Part shown: positions 1 through 8,845 of the stretch, piece by piece
How the letters are laid out: each line of letters begins with the position of its first letter
How positions within the stretch are numbered: position 1 is the stretch's first letter
From: Candidatus Bathyarchaeota archaeon
Lineage (GTDB): Archaea > Thermoproteota > Bathyarchaeia > Bathyarchaeales > Bathycorpusculaceae
Assembly (NCBI GenBank): GCA_022865885.1
Contig: JALHSQ010000127.1
Span: forward strand, 62,001 to 126,000
Length of the DNA stretch: 64,000 nt
Reading direction: 5' to 3'
Program-made: the position numbers and the translations under genes
The notes under the pieces: model-generated
The model's input: the letters and a program-made list of their open reading frames with translations, nothing else
Databases searched by the model: none
Told to the model about the DNA's origin: nothing

Positions 1-628
1 CGTCACCAGTCACTGGGTTTATTGTAAACATTACTCCGGCGGTTCTGGAGTTCACCATTTTCTGAACTCCAACGCTTATGAAGACTTTTTCATGGGCGAA
101 GCCCTTTTCTGTACGATAGAATATTGCGCGTGGGGTAAAGAGGCTAGACCAGCATTTGACAGTATTTTCAAGCACTTCATTGGCGCCTCTGATGTTCAGA
201 AAAGTTTCTTGTTGTCCAGCGAAGGATGCGTCCGCCAAGTCCTCGGCTGTTGCACTTGATCTTACGGCGACGAAAACATCACTCAGGTTGAGTTTCTTGC
301 ATAGTTGCTCATATGTTGACTTTATGGTGTTCTCGATGTCCTTAGGCATTGGTGTTGCTTCAATCAATTCGCGGATCTTCTTTGAAGCAATCTCGTACTG
401 TTTAGGGTCGTTCGGATTAGTTACTGTTTTCCTTATGATTTCATAGATTTTTGACGATATACCTGTCTCTTCAATGAACCTCTTATAGGAGTATGCAGTT
501 ATAGCGAATCCTGGTGGAACAGGTATTCCAGCGGCTATCAATTCACCCAAGTTCGCATTCTTGCCGCCAACAGAAGGTATATCCGTCTTTCTCAAGTCTT
601 CAAACCATATGACAATATCCTTGCGCAT
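1..628 (-). CDS. ppsA: Phosphoenolpyruvate synthase, N-terminal part (runs off the window)
   Basis: Converts pyruvate and ATP to phosphoenolpyruvate, AMP and phosphate at the entry to gluconeogenesis. About 209 N-terminal residues are visible and match the PPDK/PEP-synthase N-terminal ATP-grasp domain: the start region has the SVGGKNANLGELI segment, followed by PVPPGFAITAYSY, then AVRSSATAEDLADASFAGQQ near residue 135 and GVMFTINPVTGD at the window edge. The ATG at 626-628 follows the stop codon of the L10e gene by a single base, so the two are almost certainly co-transcribed. The central phosphohistidine and C-terminal PEP-binding domains lie outside the window. Confidence 0.93.
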   Translation of the reverse strand, partial: MRKDIVIWFEDLRKTDIPSVGGKNANLGELIAAGIPVPPGFAITAYSYKRFIEETGISSKIYEIIRKTVTNPNDPKQYEIASKKIRELIEATPMPKDIENTIKSTYEQLCKKLNLSDVFVAVRSSATAEDLADASFAGQQETFLNIRGANEVLENTVKCWSSLFTPRAIFYRTEKGFAHEKVFISVGVQKMVNSRTAGVMFTINPVTGD

Positions 629-629
629 C

Positions 630-1148
630 TCAGCCAACTACTTTCGCCTCTTCACTTTGCACTTTATCAACGGTTATCCGACATGGAATGCAAAGTTTAG
701 CGCTTCCGCGTTTCAAAGCCACTTTCGCGGTTTCAACGCCTTCTGCATTGACATGAACAGTGATTATCGTTTGATCAGCCTTCACTCTCGCAGCAGTTCC
801 AATCGGTCTTCCAAAAGATCCACGCATGCCTTGTTGAAGACGATCAGCATGCGCACCAAAAATCATTTTATTCTCCCTAAGGATGTTATGCGGGTAAGGA
901 TGAACATCCAAACGATAGCTATTTACAAGCTTATCCATCAAAATACGGTTTGACGCCACACGAGCAGCTTCCAAAGAGTTATGACGAATTTGCGCATGCT
1001 CCAAAGCAATAAGCTTTGCCTCATATGCAAACTCGGTCTTCGTATCCCCCATTGTGAACTTGGTTATTTTTGAAGGTGGAAATCCTTTCACGAATTCTCT
1101 TCTCGTGTAGGATTGACCCTTAACAGGTCTGTAATTTTTAGCATGCAT
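630..1148 (-). CDS. rpl10e: Large-subunit ribosomal protein L10e (uL16 family)
   Basis: Ribosomal protein of the 50S subunit near the peptidyl-transferase/A-site region. The 172 residues match archaeal L10e in length and sequence: an early YTRREF segment, EAKLIALEHAQIRHNSLEAARVASNR near the middle, HPYPHNILRENKM, and GMRGSFGRPIGTAARV. The ATG at 1148 is preceded by an AGGGGAAC ribosome-binding sequence. It is followed immediately by ppsA on the same strand, a gene pair not expected from function and probably just a shared transcript. Confidence 0.96.
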   Translation of the reverse strand: MHAKNYRPVKGQSYTRREFVKGFPPSKITKFTMGDTKTEFAYEAKLIALEHAQIRHNSLEAARVASNRILMDKLVNSYRLDVHPYPHNILRENKMIFGAHADRLQQGMRGSFGRPIGTAARVKADQTIITVHVNAEGVETAKVALKRGSAKLCIPCRITVDKVQSEEAKVVG

Positions 1149-1298
1149 TTCTAGTTCCCCTTCTGCATACCATGACCGTGATATTTAAGCATTCTACGCG
1201 CAAACCAAGGTATACTTTCAGAATCGTTGATGTACTTTCCGGTTTAATAATACACATTCAGTATTCACATAAGACGTAACCAACATTCACCGCTCTAA

Positions 1299-1739
1299 GC
1301 CCAGAATACTCTTTACACATCGCCGAATCGTCTAGTAATCGAATTGATCTCACGACTCAAAACAGAGAATCACCAAAGCACGAATAGCTGCACAATTGGA
1401 TCTGTGGAAAGATCTCGCGTAGAGGAAATTGAAAGGTTGACCTTAAAGCCATGTTTGACGGGTTAAGTCTGCTGGCTTTTGACGCATGGTAAAGACGGTC
1501 AGGAAGAAACTGAAAAACAGCTTTAGGCCCTAGAGGACAAAGGTATAGATTGCTTGTTTGGAATTATGCGAAAAACAGGTACGTCAATTCAAGCCAGCGT
1601 TTTCCGAGATGCATGGGGGAAGGAGTAGGGTCGGAATTGGGCTGGAAAAGGCTTTCCAGAAGCATTGATCATTGCAATATCCCTCCTAAAACTAGCCTTA
1701 GATCTTATGATTAGGAAGGGCAGGGAAGAGTCAAAATGA
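1299..1739 (+). pseudogene. Decayed reading frame, unknown product
   Basis: This lies in the 925-base stretch between L10e and the methyltransferase gene, where I find no intact gene. Reading codons in the frame that includes base 1299, the translation is protein-like for about 145 codons but is interrupted by TAA at 1464 and TAG at 1524 and 1626 before a final TGA at 1737. Protein-like pieces include EDKGIDCLFGIMRKTGTS and PEALIIAISLLKLALDLMI. I do not recognise the family. It is best read as a gene remnant. Read-through of the two TAG codons is possible but unsupported, since neighbouring genes use TAG as a normal stop. Confidence 0.3.
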
Positions 1740-2073
1740 CTGCTAAAGAGACATGATAATGCATTGATGCGCGGCTCGCATGCTGTAGCACTTTGAAAAT
1801 TGAAAACCTGTCCCAAGTCTGATTCCTCCGAGTGGCTGAAGTCGACCAGAGTTGCAACTTGCAGCCACAAAGGAACACGAAGCGAAAGAGATTAAATGCG
1901 CAACGCTGAAAACCCATATTGTAGAACTGAAAATTCGTTTTCTTATCGCTGTATGCTATAACTGATTCTCCAGTGGCAGAGTTCGAGATAAATGCATACA
2001 ACATTAAATATCAGCGTCAGGGTATTACGTCTCATCCCTAAAACATGCCGTCGGCCAACCTCCATGAAGTAGA

Positions 2074-3387
2074 ATGACAAACCCTGAAAAAATAACGTAT
2101 ACGTTCATCCCCGGCAAGAACTGGAAACTCTCTCTAGCTGAGCTCTTATCATTATCCAAGACCAGAAACTACCGATTCAAGGTAACTAGCCTTTCAAAAT
2201 CCTTCTTCACTATCACAACCGAGAGAACCTTGGACCCCACAATCATTGACGACCTCGGTGGTACAATAAAAATCGGAAGAGTAATCTCAAGCATCTCCAT
2301 GAAAACAGTGAAAGATGCCTTCATTCATAAGACTAAATCAGCACAAGTAGCGTTCAGAGCGAACCTCTCAGAATGCGCGCCTAATCAAACCTCAGCGACG
2401 CCACTAAAAGAGTGTGTTTTCGGGGTCAGCCTTTACATTGAAGACTATGACCTCTTTCGATTCTCAGCAAGAATCCAGAGATTCATAGGAAGCTACTTCA
2501 AAGAGAAACTAGCATCAAGCGGAACAAGAGCAAGATTCATGGGCTTCCCAAGAAGCCGACGATTGCCACAACTAACGCATGTTGAAGTGTTGAAAAAAGA
2601 GTTGATCTCGAAAAGTTTCGAGATACTTTTCTGCTTGGGCAGAGATGAAGGCATAGTAGCGACCACTTTAGCCGTTCACAATCCCTTCGAATTTCAGAAA
2701 AGAGACATGGAGAGACCTATTCAGCGAGAGATTTTCTCAATACCTCCAAGACTGGCCAAGATCATGGTAAATCTATCCTCTTGCTCGCAGGGAAAAGTTT
2801 TTCTCGATCCCTTTTGTGGGACTGGGACAATTCTTCAAGAAGCTCTACTCGCGAGAGCACGAGTTAGAGGGATGGACATAGACCCTTGGTGCATAAAAGC
2901 CTCCTGTACTAATCTTGAATGGGCCAAAAGAGAATACCAACTGCAGGACGCAGACTATACGATTCTACTCGGAGACGCAAGGCATCTAGCAATCCGAATA
3001 GAGAAGGAAACGATCGATTGCATAGCAACGGAACCAGATCTTGGGCCAGCACTACGCCATTTGCCGACAGAAGAAGGCGCAAGGAAGATCCAGAGGAAAT
3101 TGAGGCCACTGTACCACGATTTCTTGAAAGAAGCGCACATAATACTTAGGGACGGGAGAAACATGGTCTTAACTACTCCCTACATCAGGACAAGAAACGG
3201 ATCATTTGTTTCTTCGAGCATAAAGGAAGATGACGCGACCATGGGCTTCAAACCAGTTTTCCCTTTCAACAAGGAGTTTTTTGCTAGCACTACCCCGCTG
3301 ATTGAGGATTTGACAAAATCATTGTCTCTCATCGAAATAGGACAGAGACATAAGATAGGCCGCGAAATACATGTCTTCCAGAAATGA
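2074..3387 (+). CDS. tRNA (guanine-N2-)-methyltransferase, Trm-G10/TRM11 family
   Basis: Predicted to methylate N2 of a guanosine (position 10) in tRNA. The 437-residue protein has an N-terminal THUMP-like half and a C-terminal Rossmann methyltransferase. The SAM-binding motif LDPFCGTGTILQEA is near residue 244 and an acidic GMDIDPW loop follows. The catalytic motif near residue 318 reads TEPDLGP rather than the classical DPPYG. A TEPxLG form is, from memory, known in some branches of this family, so the enzyme is probably active. It stands alone on the plus strand, convergent with the dCTP-deaminase-like gene. The precise target base is inferred from the family. Confidence 0.85.
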   Translation: MTNPEKITYTFIPGKNWKLSLAELLSLSKTRNYRFKVTSLSKSFFTITTERTLDPTIIDDLGGTIKIGRVISSISMKTVKDAFIHKTKSAQVAFRANLSECAPNQTSATPLKECVFGVSLYIEDYDLFRFSARIQRFIGSYFKEKLASSGTRARFMGFPRSRRLPQLTHVEVLKKELISKSFEILFCLGRDEGIVATTLAVHNPFEFQKRDMERPIQREIFSIPPRLAKIMVNLSSCSQGKVFLDPFCGTGTILQEALLARARVRGMDIDPWCIKASCTNLEWAKREYQLQDADYTILLGDARHLAIRIEKETIDCIATEPDLGPALRHLPTEEGARKIQRKLRPLYHDFLKEAHIILRDGRNMVLTTPYIRTRNGSFVSSSIKEDDATMGFKPVFPFNKEFFASTTPLIEDLTKSLSLIEIGQRHKIGREIHVFQK

Positions 3388-3428
3388 GATCTGAAAACCA
3401 GAAAACTGGAATGACTCACTTGGGCATC

Positions 3429-3950
3429 TTACGCTGAAAGCCGCCGATTCCTGAACCACTTCTTGGCGAGCTCGTCATAGTTTGCGAAGACTTTCTTCAT
3501 GATTGGAACATACATTTGCATTTCCTCGTCAGTCAAGTATTGAAACTGATATTCGCCATCATAGGGAGCCGGCTGACCTTCTCTCTTGACGAATTCCACG
3601 TGCATGAATGGGTCGCCGCGTTTGATGGTGATCGGGCGGCGGTCATTGCTCAAGTTTACGAGCTCAAGCGCTAGTCTTCCGACAAAGCCGCTGTGGATTT
3701 TGGCGGCATTTAGAAAAGATAGGCCCATTCGCCCGTACTTGCTTTTCGCAGTTAGATGGGCGACGAAATCTGGCGGGATAAAAACCACTTCATACGATAT
3801 TAGGTTTTTGTGCTCCAAATAATGAAGTGTCGTTTCCTCCTTGACAGTCAAAATGTACCCATCCCCATCAAGCAGAGCATAATCATAAGGGTATATGCAC
3901 TTGTAATTCTCAATAAGCTCCTTTAATTTGTCCTTTCCCAGCACACACAT
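3429..3950 (-). CDS. dCTP deaminase / dUTPase superfamily protein
   Basis: Probably deaminates dCTP or hydrolyses dUTP, supplying dUMP and keeping uracil out of DNA. The core motif AKSKYGRMGLSFLNAAKI then HSGFVGRLALELVN (about residues 83-115) is the conserved trimer-forming region of the family, and YQFQYL near residue 138 matches the C-terminal nucleotide-binding segment. I start at the ATG at 3950 because TTTCCTCC on the plus strand (GGAGGAAA in the mRNA) sits 5-12 bases upstream and the protein then begins MCVLGKDKLKELI like family members. An upstream start at 3980 would add ten residues. Which of the two activities it has cannot be told from sequence alone. Confidence 0.82.
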   Translation of the reverse strand: MCVLGKDKLKELIENYKCIYPYDYALLDGDGYILTVKEETTLHYLEHKNLISYEVVFIPPDFVAHLTAKSKYGRMGLSFLNAAKIHSGFVGRLALELVNLSNDRRPITIKRGDPFMHVEFVKREGQPAPYDGEYQFQYLTDEEMQMYVPIMKKVFANYDELAKKWFRNRRLSA

Positions 3951-4040
3951 CACGATTTCCTCCCAGCGCTTTTCTAGCAATACAGAGCCCTCGTATTATA
4001 TAGTTTTTCAACACATCAGCACAAATAGGAGAAGAAGCCA

Positions 4041-4640
4041 GTGAAATGTGAATGCTGCAAAGAACAGGCAATCTATAGATGCGGCACTTGCAGTAGAATG
4101 ATCTGTGGAAAACACGTCAAGCTAAGAATGATTTGTTCCACTTGCACCAAAAAGAACACGCTGAGATATGTCATCACGGGAGACATAACAGACGAGGAAC
4201 GGAAGGAGATCCAAGAACTTGTTAAGCGATTTTGGGGAGAACCGGAACAATGGACCTTCGACAGAAAGTTCAAAGTCGCTACTCTGCCAGCATACGTTGC
4301 AAAAACAAAGGATGCCATTGCTGGATTTGTTTCCTTTGCAGAAACAGATGACAATATAATCATAGTAGCTTTAGGGGTTCTGCCTGAATACCAAAATTCT
4401 GGCGCTGGAAGAGCCTTGATTAAGGAAGTTGAAGGTTACGCTAAGAGACTTGGAAAAAGGAAATTGTTAGTCTCAACTTCGAACGATGACTTACCCGCCG
4501 TAGCATTCTACCAGTTCCTTGATTTCCAGATTTTTGAGGTAAAACCGAACGTTATAGCCAAGAAACACGGGGAAATCGTGAAGGGAATATGTGGCCTGCC
4601 AGTGAGAGACGAGTTAAGAATGAGAAAGATTCTTCAATAG
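4041..4640 (+). CDS. GNAT acetyltransferase with N-terminal zinc finger
   Basis: Two parts can be seen. Residues 1-37 contain paired cysteines and a histidine (CECC, CGTC, CGKH, CSTC) resembling a small B-box or HIT-like zinc-binding module. Residues 45-185 form a GNAT fold: the acetyl-CoA loop is near VALGVLPEYQNSGAGRALI, with QxxGxG in the form QNSGAG, followed by AVAFYQFLDF. It probably transfers an acetyl group to a protein or small molecule. The zinc module may select the substrate. It starts from an ATG with GAAGAAG upstream and is not obviously in an operon. The substrate is unknown. Confidence 0.78.
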   Translation: MKCECCKEQAIYRCGTCSRMICGKHVKLRMICSTCTKKNTLRYVITGDITDEERKEIQELVKRFWGEPEQWTFDRKFKVATLPAYVAKTKDAIAGFVSFAETDDNIIIVALGVLPEYQNSGAGRALIKEVEGYAKRLGKRKLLVSTSNDDLPAVAFYQFLDFQIFEVKPNVIAKKHGEIVKGICGLPVRDELRMRKILQ

Positions 4641-4766
4641 ACACTGTCGCCTAACGGGCGCTAAGGCTCTTTCGCGTTACGTCAGAGTGAAATCCAAAGT
4701 GACGACACAGGTGGGCATCCGTTGCAAGAGGGCGGCCTCCACTTATCCCCTTGATTCTCCTCTGAT

Positions 4767-5375
4767 TCAATGCTCCGCTTTGATTAGCACTATTGTCTCG
4801 AAAAAAGGTAAGTCACGCTTCGCAACAATCTCTGTTCTCAGACCATGCTGCTTGAATTTCAGCCTAGTTTCATCAACGTCAGACAATGTTGATTGCACCA
4901 AGAAAATCTGACCATTCCGTCTGAGATGGCTTGGGGAATCACAGATAAAGCGATCTATGACCTGTCGTCCAGAAACTCCACCGATCCATGCTCTCTCAAG
5001 CCAAGAGTCTTCCTCAGGATCCATGGGTAGATACGGAGTATTGAAAAGTATCAAGTCAAATCTCTCTGCTCTCAGAGGAGTGAACATATCTCCCTGAATG
5101 AAGCAGAGATTATTCAAAGTGCCATTCAGTTCACCATTTTGTCTTGCGCAACGAACAGCATGTGGGTTTATGTCTATAGCCACAACTTCAGATGCGTTCT
5201 TTGCTGCGATTACAGCCAATATTCCGCAACCAGTACCCATATCAAGGATATAATTGCCTTCTTGAACAGCCAAATTCTCAGCGAAAAGGAATGTGTCTTC
5301 TGCTGGTTCATAGACATCTTCCCAGACATTGAAAACGTGATCTCCAAAGAATACACGTTTAGTTCTCGAGGGCAT
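4767..5375 (-). CDS. HemK2/Mtq2-like methyltransferase (release-factor or protein glutamine N5-methyltransferase)
   Basis: A 202-residue SAM-dependent methyltransferase. Motif I is LDMGTGCGILAV near residue 44, the acidic loop is AIDINPHAVRCA, and the substrate motif is NTPYLP, equivalent to the (D/N)PPY signature of enzymes that methylate glutamine or adenine. The short archaeal version without a separate N-terminal domain matches HemK2/Mtq2, which in eukaryotes modifies the GGQ motif of release factor 1. The start overlaps the last 17 bases of ksgA, and this ksgA-hemK order is conserved in archaea, supporting a translation role. Confidence 0.85.
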   Translation of the reverse strand: MPSRTKRVFFGDHVFNVWEDVYEPAEDTFLFAENLAVQEGNYILDMGTGCGILAVIAAKNASEVVAIDINPHAVRCARQNGELNGTLNNLCFIQGDMFTPLRAERFDLILFNTPYLPMDPEEDSWLERAWIGGVSGRQVIDRFICDSPSHLRRNGQIFLVQSTLSDVDETRLKFKQHGLRTEIVAKRDLPFFETIVLIKAEH

Positions 5376-6177
5376 TGACTAACGCTCCGAAATCCTCGGG
5401 CGCCATCTCTCTCACGCGTTTTTCGCGAAAAGGAAGAGTACTGGCTATTTTGATGGCGTCCTGCTTGCTCTTTCCATAAGTATTTTCCAAGAATGGCACG
5501 AGGGCATTCCTAATTTTCCGGTTACGTTGGGTAAAAGCAGACTTCAGCATCTTCATGAATAGTATTTCATCTTTCAAGTTAAAAGGCAATGTTTGTTTCG
5601 GGGTTAGCCTCAGAATAACAGAATCAACTTCAGGTTGAGGATAAAACATTGATCTTGGAATATCATCGAGAAGCTCGCATTCTGTGTGATAGTAGGCAAG
5701 AACCGCTTGCCAGCCATAGTCTTCAGCGCCCACGATGGCCACGAGGCGTCGTGCGAATTCCTTCTGAAATACCAGAACCGCTCTATCGAAACTCTTGCTG
5801 AAAAGCCAAACGATTAGGCGTGAAGAAATGTGGTAAGGTGGAATTGAGACCACTTTGTTGAACCCAGAAAGCTTAACCTTAAGCACATTGCCTCTCACTA
5901 CCTCTACGTTAGGCATATCAAATTGTTCACACAAGATTTTTGCCAGCTTGTCATCAAGTTCAACGGCTAAAACCTTCTTGCATTTGTTTGACAAGAAGTT
6001 GGTCAGGAAACCCAAGCCTGCACCAATGTCCAGCACAGCATCATTTTGGCCGAGCGAAGCATAGTCACTCATACTTTGAAAGACTGAGGAGTCAATCATG
6101 AAGTTCTGGCCTAGAAGCTTATTCGGGGATAATCGAAATTGTTGAAGCAGAAGTTTCGTTCTTTCAAGGAGATTCAA
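5359..6177 (-). CDS. ksgA: 16S rRNA dimethyladenosine transferase (KsgA/Dim1)
   Basis: Dimethylates two adjacent adenosines in the 3'-terminal hairpin of 16S rRNA during small-subunit maturation. At 272 residues it has family length. It begins LLLQQFRLSPNKLLGQNFMID, has the SAM motif VLDIGAGLGFLTNFL near residue 48, and a C-terminal helical region with FTQRNRKIRNAL. The catalytic motif, normally NLPY or NIPY, here reads SIPPYHISSR, so the expected asparagine is not at its usual place. It sits downstream of DUF655, RpoF and L21e in a conserved archaeal cluster. Confidence 0.93.
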   Translation of the reverse strand: MNLLERTKLLLQQFRLSPNKLLGQNFMIDSSVFQSMSDYASLGQNDAVLDIGAGLGFLTNFLSNKCKKVLAVELDDKLAKILCEQFDMPNVEVVRGNVLKVKLSGFNKVVSIPPYHISSRLIVWLFSKSFDRAVLVFQKEFARRLVAIVGAEDYGWQAVLAYYHTECELLDDIPRSMFYPQPEVDSVILRLTPKQTLPFNLKDEILFMKMLKSAFTQRNRKIRNALVPFLENTYGKSKQDAIKIASTLPFREKRVREMAPEDFGALVNALEN

Positions 6178-6204
6178 TGCTATCCCGATAGTCAGTTCAA
6201 AATG

Positions 6205-6780
6205 CTATTGGATCCTTGTAAACAACCGATACTTACTATCGCCAGCCAGTTCTTCCAAAACCCTCTTGGTTATCAACTTGACTGGATTAGGCAATTCGGT
6301 ACGTTTCTGAAGATCGTCATAGTTCTGGAATGGCTGCTTCTCTCGCTCATTTATGACCTGCCACATGTACTTCTTTCCTATGCCCGGAATCAGCTCCAAA
6401 GCATGCATTCTTGGTGTCACAGCTCTCGCGGTATTGAAAAAAGTGATAAACCAATTCTCACGGCTCAGCACTATTCTGCTTATCACTGGCGAGAGCTCCA
6501 TCTTTCCCGCAGCGGTTAACTCTTCGTAGCCTATACGCCCTATGATGTATGTGATCTCCTCGCGTGGCTCTTTCCCAACGTAGACGCGGTCGTGGGCCGT
6601 AAGCATCACACCGTCTTTTACGAGCGCTTCAAGCAGAGTGAAAAACTCTTCCCCAATCAATTGAACCAGAGCCCCAGCTCTATAACCAGCTCTGCCTTGA
6701 GGGCGTATCCCTGGGCGGCCGTGTGGAAGGAAATCTAAGACATAAGCGTACTCTTCGTATCGCTTCTCCATCATAGCCAT
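6205..6780 (-). CDS. DUF655 family protein (helix-hairpin-helix)
   Basis: Archaeal conserved protein of 191 residues. The N-terminal part (YAYVLDFLPHGRPG) resembles an OB-like RNA-binding segment, and residues 125-165 contain a helix-hairpin-helix, MHALELIPGIGKKYMWQVI. It is probably a nucleic-acid-binding factor in translation or ribosome maturation, because the family is found between RpoF and KsgA, as here. No enzymatic motif is visible. The second and third methionines near the start are equally possible start sites. Confidence 0.88.
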   Translation of the reverse strand: MAMMEKRYEEYAYVLDFLPHGRPGIRPQGRAGYRAGALVQLIGEEFFTLLEALVKDGVMLTAHDRVYVGKEPREEITYIIGRIGYEELTAAGKMELSPVISRIVLSRENWFITFFNTARAVTPRMHALELIPGIGKKYMWQVINEREKQPFQNYDDLQKRTELPNPVKLITKRVLEELAGDSKYRLFTRIQ

Positions 6781-6838
6781 ATTAACCCTTATCTTACACG
6801 TTATTGCTTAAAAAACAGTTACTAAGTCACAACTCTGC

Positions 6839-7177
6839 TCATTTCAGTTTTCGATTTTCATCCAAAAGGCTGACTATAGCCTTCAGCATTGAAACATCAA
6901 TGATCTTTCGCCCACCGGTCAGAAAAACCCTTAACTCTTCAACACTCTTGGGCATACAATTGACTATCTGGACAGCCTCATCTTCATCTATCCCATGTTC
7001 AGTTACGAGTCTCCCCACAAGTTTCTCAGCAACTTCAGAGTCTGCTCTGGAGAATTTGGAGACGTAATCAAAAGCACGGCGCTGCAACTGGTCCAAGTTC
7101 GCTTCACCTATAGATTCCAGTAAGCTTTTAACTTGCGGAAGAGTGAGTTTCTTCTCGGTAACATCTTTCGCTGACAT
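6839..7177 (-). CDS. rpoF: DNA-directed RNA polymerase subunit F (Rpb4)
   Basis: Forms the stalk of archaeal RNA polymerase with RpoE'. The 112-residue protein shows the family pattern: TLPQVKSLLESI near the N-terminus, a helical core with DYVSKFSRADSEVAEKLVGRL, and ELRVFLTGGRKIID towards the end. I chose the ATG at 7177, giving MSAKDVTEKK, because it directly follows the L21e stop codon at 7179. A longer frame would overlap L21e. It is translated in tandem with L21e. Confidence 0.93.
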   Translation of the reverse strand: MSAKDVTEKKLTLPQVKSLLESIGEANLDQLQRRAFDYVSKFSRADSEVAEKLVGRLVTEHGIDEDEAVQIVNCMPKSVEELRVFLTGGRKIIDVSMLKAIVSLLDENRKLK

Positions 7178-7178
7178 T

Positions 7179-7475
7179 TTAATCACTTTCAAAAGGTTCC
7201 AAATGTTCAGGTCTGACAACGATTTCCTTAATTGCGTCGCCTTGCGAGACTGTCACAACATAGCTTCTTCCACGTTTCTCAAGTATGGTGCCAATCCTGC
7301 CATGGAAACGTCTGTGGGGCATTCCCTTCTGGACACTTGAGTCAATCAGAACAATCACACGGTTTCCAGGTTGATACTCATGCAATAGCTTACTCAGTCT
7401 AAGTTTTCCATGTTCTCTAGGCTCTTTCGTTAGCAGCCGCCGTGTACCTGAACGATAGCCCTTTGATCCCCTCAT
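7179..7475 (-). CDS. rpl21e: Large-subunit ribosomal protein L21e
   Basis: The 98-residue protein matches archaeal L21e: MRGSKGYRSGTRRLLTK at the start, then YQPGNRVIVLIDSSVQKGMPHRRFHGRIG, the typical KOW-like segment, and EHLEPFES at the end. The GAGAGGTGGAAAA sequence upstream is a strong ribosome-binding site. It heads the L21e-RpoF-DUF655-KsgA-HemK run and follows Pus10. Confidence 0.96.
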   Translation of the reverse strand: MRGSKGYRSGTRRLLTKEPREHGKLRLSKLLHEYQPGNRVIVLIDSSVQKGMPHRRFHGRIGTILEKRGRSYVVTVSQGDAIKEIVVRPEHLEPFESD

Positions 7476-7487
7476 TTTTCCACCTCT

Positions 7488-8813
7488 CTAATCTCCCATA
7501 TTCACACTCAAAACATCGAGCTTCATAGGCTTCGCTTTGTTTTCAAGAATCCCCGAGACGCTAGGTGTTGTTCTTCCTTCATCGCCCGTCACCAATTCTT
7601 TGACGTATAGCCCTCCTTGGCAACGTAATATCAGCTCAGCCTTTTTAGGCGACAACTTCTTAACGCCCACCTCATATATGTACCTTTCCCGGGTTAAATC
7701 AGCCCGTCTATGCAAAACGCGAACCGGCGTCTTCTGGCTAATCACACCGTTGGCAAGTCTCTCTTTCAAAAGCTTCAGATCCTTTGCTACTATTCTGTTC
7801 TCGAACTCTATGAGCACGCGATACTCTTTCTGCGTGGATTCTCCTTTCTTCAGTCTTCGAACGAGATCTTTGTCTGCGAATTTCAGGTTTGAAACTTCAA
7901 TCTTGCCTTTGCCGTAGGAATTTACGTTTTGTTTCAGTTTCGCAAGATCTAAGAACCTCTTTTGTGGTCTCGTGACTTCGATTACAAAAGGTCTTCCTGT
8001 GCCTAGCATGCGAGCATCGATATCTTCTCTTCCTGACGCGTGGAAAGACGTTTTCAAGCCGCCTGTTGCGTCCAAGAGAATCTTTCCAATGAGTTCCTCA
8101 ACTGACTCTGAATACATTTTTCCTGTCCAAGAGCATTTTTCACATCCTCTCCCCCGGCAGTTTGAGCAAAACCATTTTGACTGAGGTATACCTCTAGCGA
8201 GTTTCCTGTATCGACCAGCGACAAAGAGGGGATTTACTTGAAGCTTCACAGTCTCAGCAAATGGATTTACAAGCACGACAATCTCAGGCTTCAAAAACTC
8301 CACTGCTTTCTTGTTATGTTCAACAATCCTCTTTCCAGTCAATCTTCCAAACTCGTTTCGCATACTCTCGCCATAGTGCACTTCGAATCTAGCTTTGAAT
8401 TCATCTTCACATTCCTCTGATGCTGTCGGCAACTCGATCCCAACAAGGAAGGTGCCATATTCATAAGCTTCAAGAAGATGCAAAGCTCTTTCCACCAAAG
8501 ATTCTATGTTGTTGAATTTGCCTTTACATAAGAAACAAGCCTGCTCAGCATTCTTGCTTGAAGTGTGCTTCTTCATTATCTGCAATATTTCTTGAGCCTC
8601 CTTCGAAAACCCATTTGATGCGAGGATCTCGAGGATTCTTTTTCCTCCCTTGATTCTTGAAAGTGAGTCTGCATGTGCGCTGAGTACCAAGGCCAGTTTC
8701 ATTGATTTACCGCGTGCATCATTTTCTATTCCATGTCCAAGCAAGGCAAATTGTCTTCCAAGACAGTGATCACATAGCGGATACTCCTCAAGCATCCTCA
8801 AAGCTTGCTGCAA
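7488..8813 (-). CDS. pus10: tRNA pseudouridine synthase Pus10
   Basis: Makes pseudouridine at positions 54 and 55 of archaeal tRNA. The 441 residues include an N-terminal zinc module (CDHCLGRQFALLG and CFLCKG), a THUMP-related region, a second cysteine cluster CSNCRGRGCEKCSW near residue 223, and the catalytic domain with the aspartate motif SGREDIDARMLGTGRPF near residue 260. The C-terminal HRRADLTRERYIYEV and QGGLYVKELVTGDEGRT segments are typical. It lies between srp54 and L21e, 12 bases before L21e. Confidence 0.95.
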   Translation of the reverse strand: MQQALRMLEEYPLCDHCLGRQFALLGHGIENDARGKSMKLALVLSAHADSLSRIKGGKRILEILASNGFSKEAQEILQIMKKHTSSKNAEQACFLCKGKFNNIESLVERALHLLEAYEYGTFLVGIELPTASEECEDEFKARFEVHYGESMRNEFGRLTGKRIVEHNKKAVEFLKPEIVVLVNPFAETVKLQVNPLFVAGRYRKLARGIPQSKWFCSNCRGRGCEKCSWTGKMYSESVEELIGKILLDATGGLKTSFHASGREDIDARMLGTGRPFVIEVTRPQKRFLDLAKLKQNVNSYGKGKIEVSNLKFADKDLVRRLKKGESTQKEYRVLIEFENRIVAKDLKLLKERLANGVISQKTPVRVLHRRADLTRERYIYEVGVKKLSPKKAELILRCQGGLYVKELVTGDEGRTTPSVSGILENKAKPMKLDVLSVNMGD

Positions 8814-8845
8814 AATATCCGTGAATCCATCCCCCGGCTTTCTGT

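Noticed and set aside
1711-2004. 97-codon minus-strand frame in the 1.1-2.0-kb gap
   Set aside because: The translated sequence has no protein-like periodicity or family, and it overlaps the decayed plus-strand frame.
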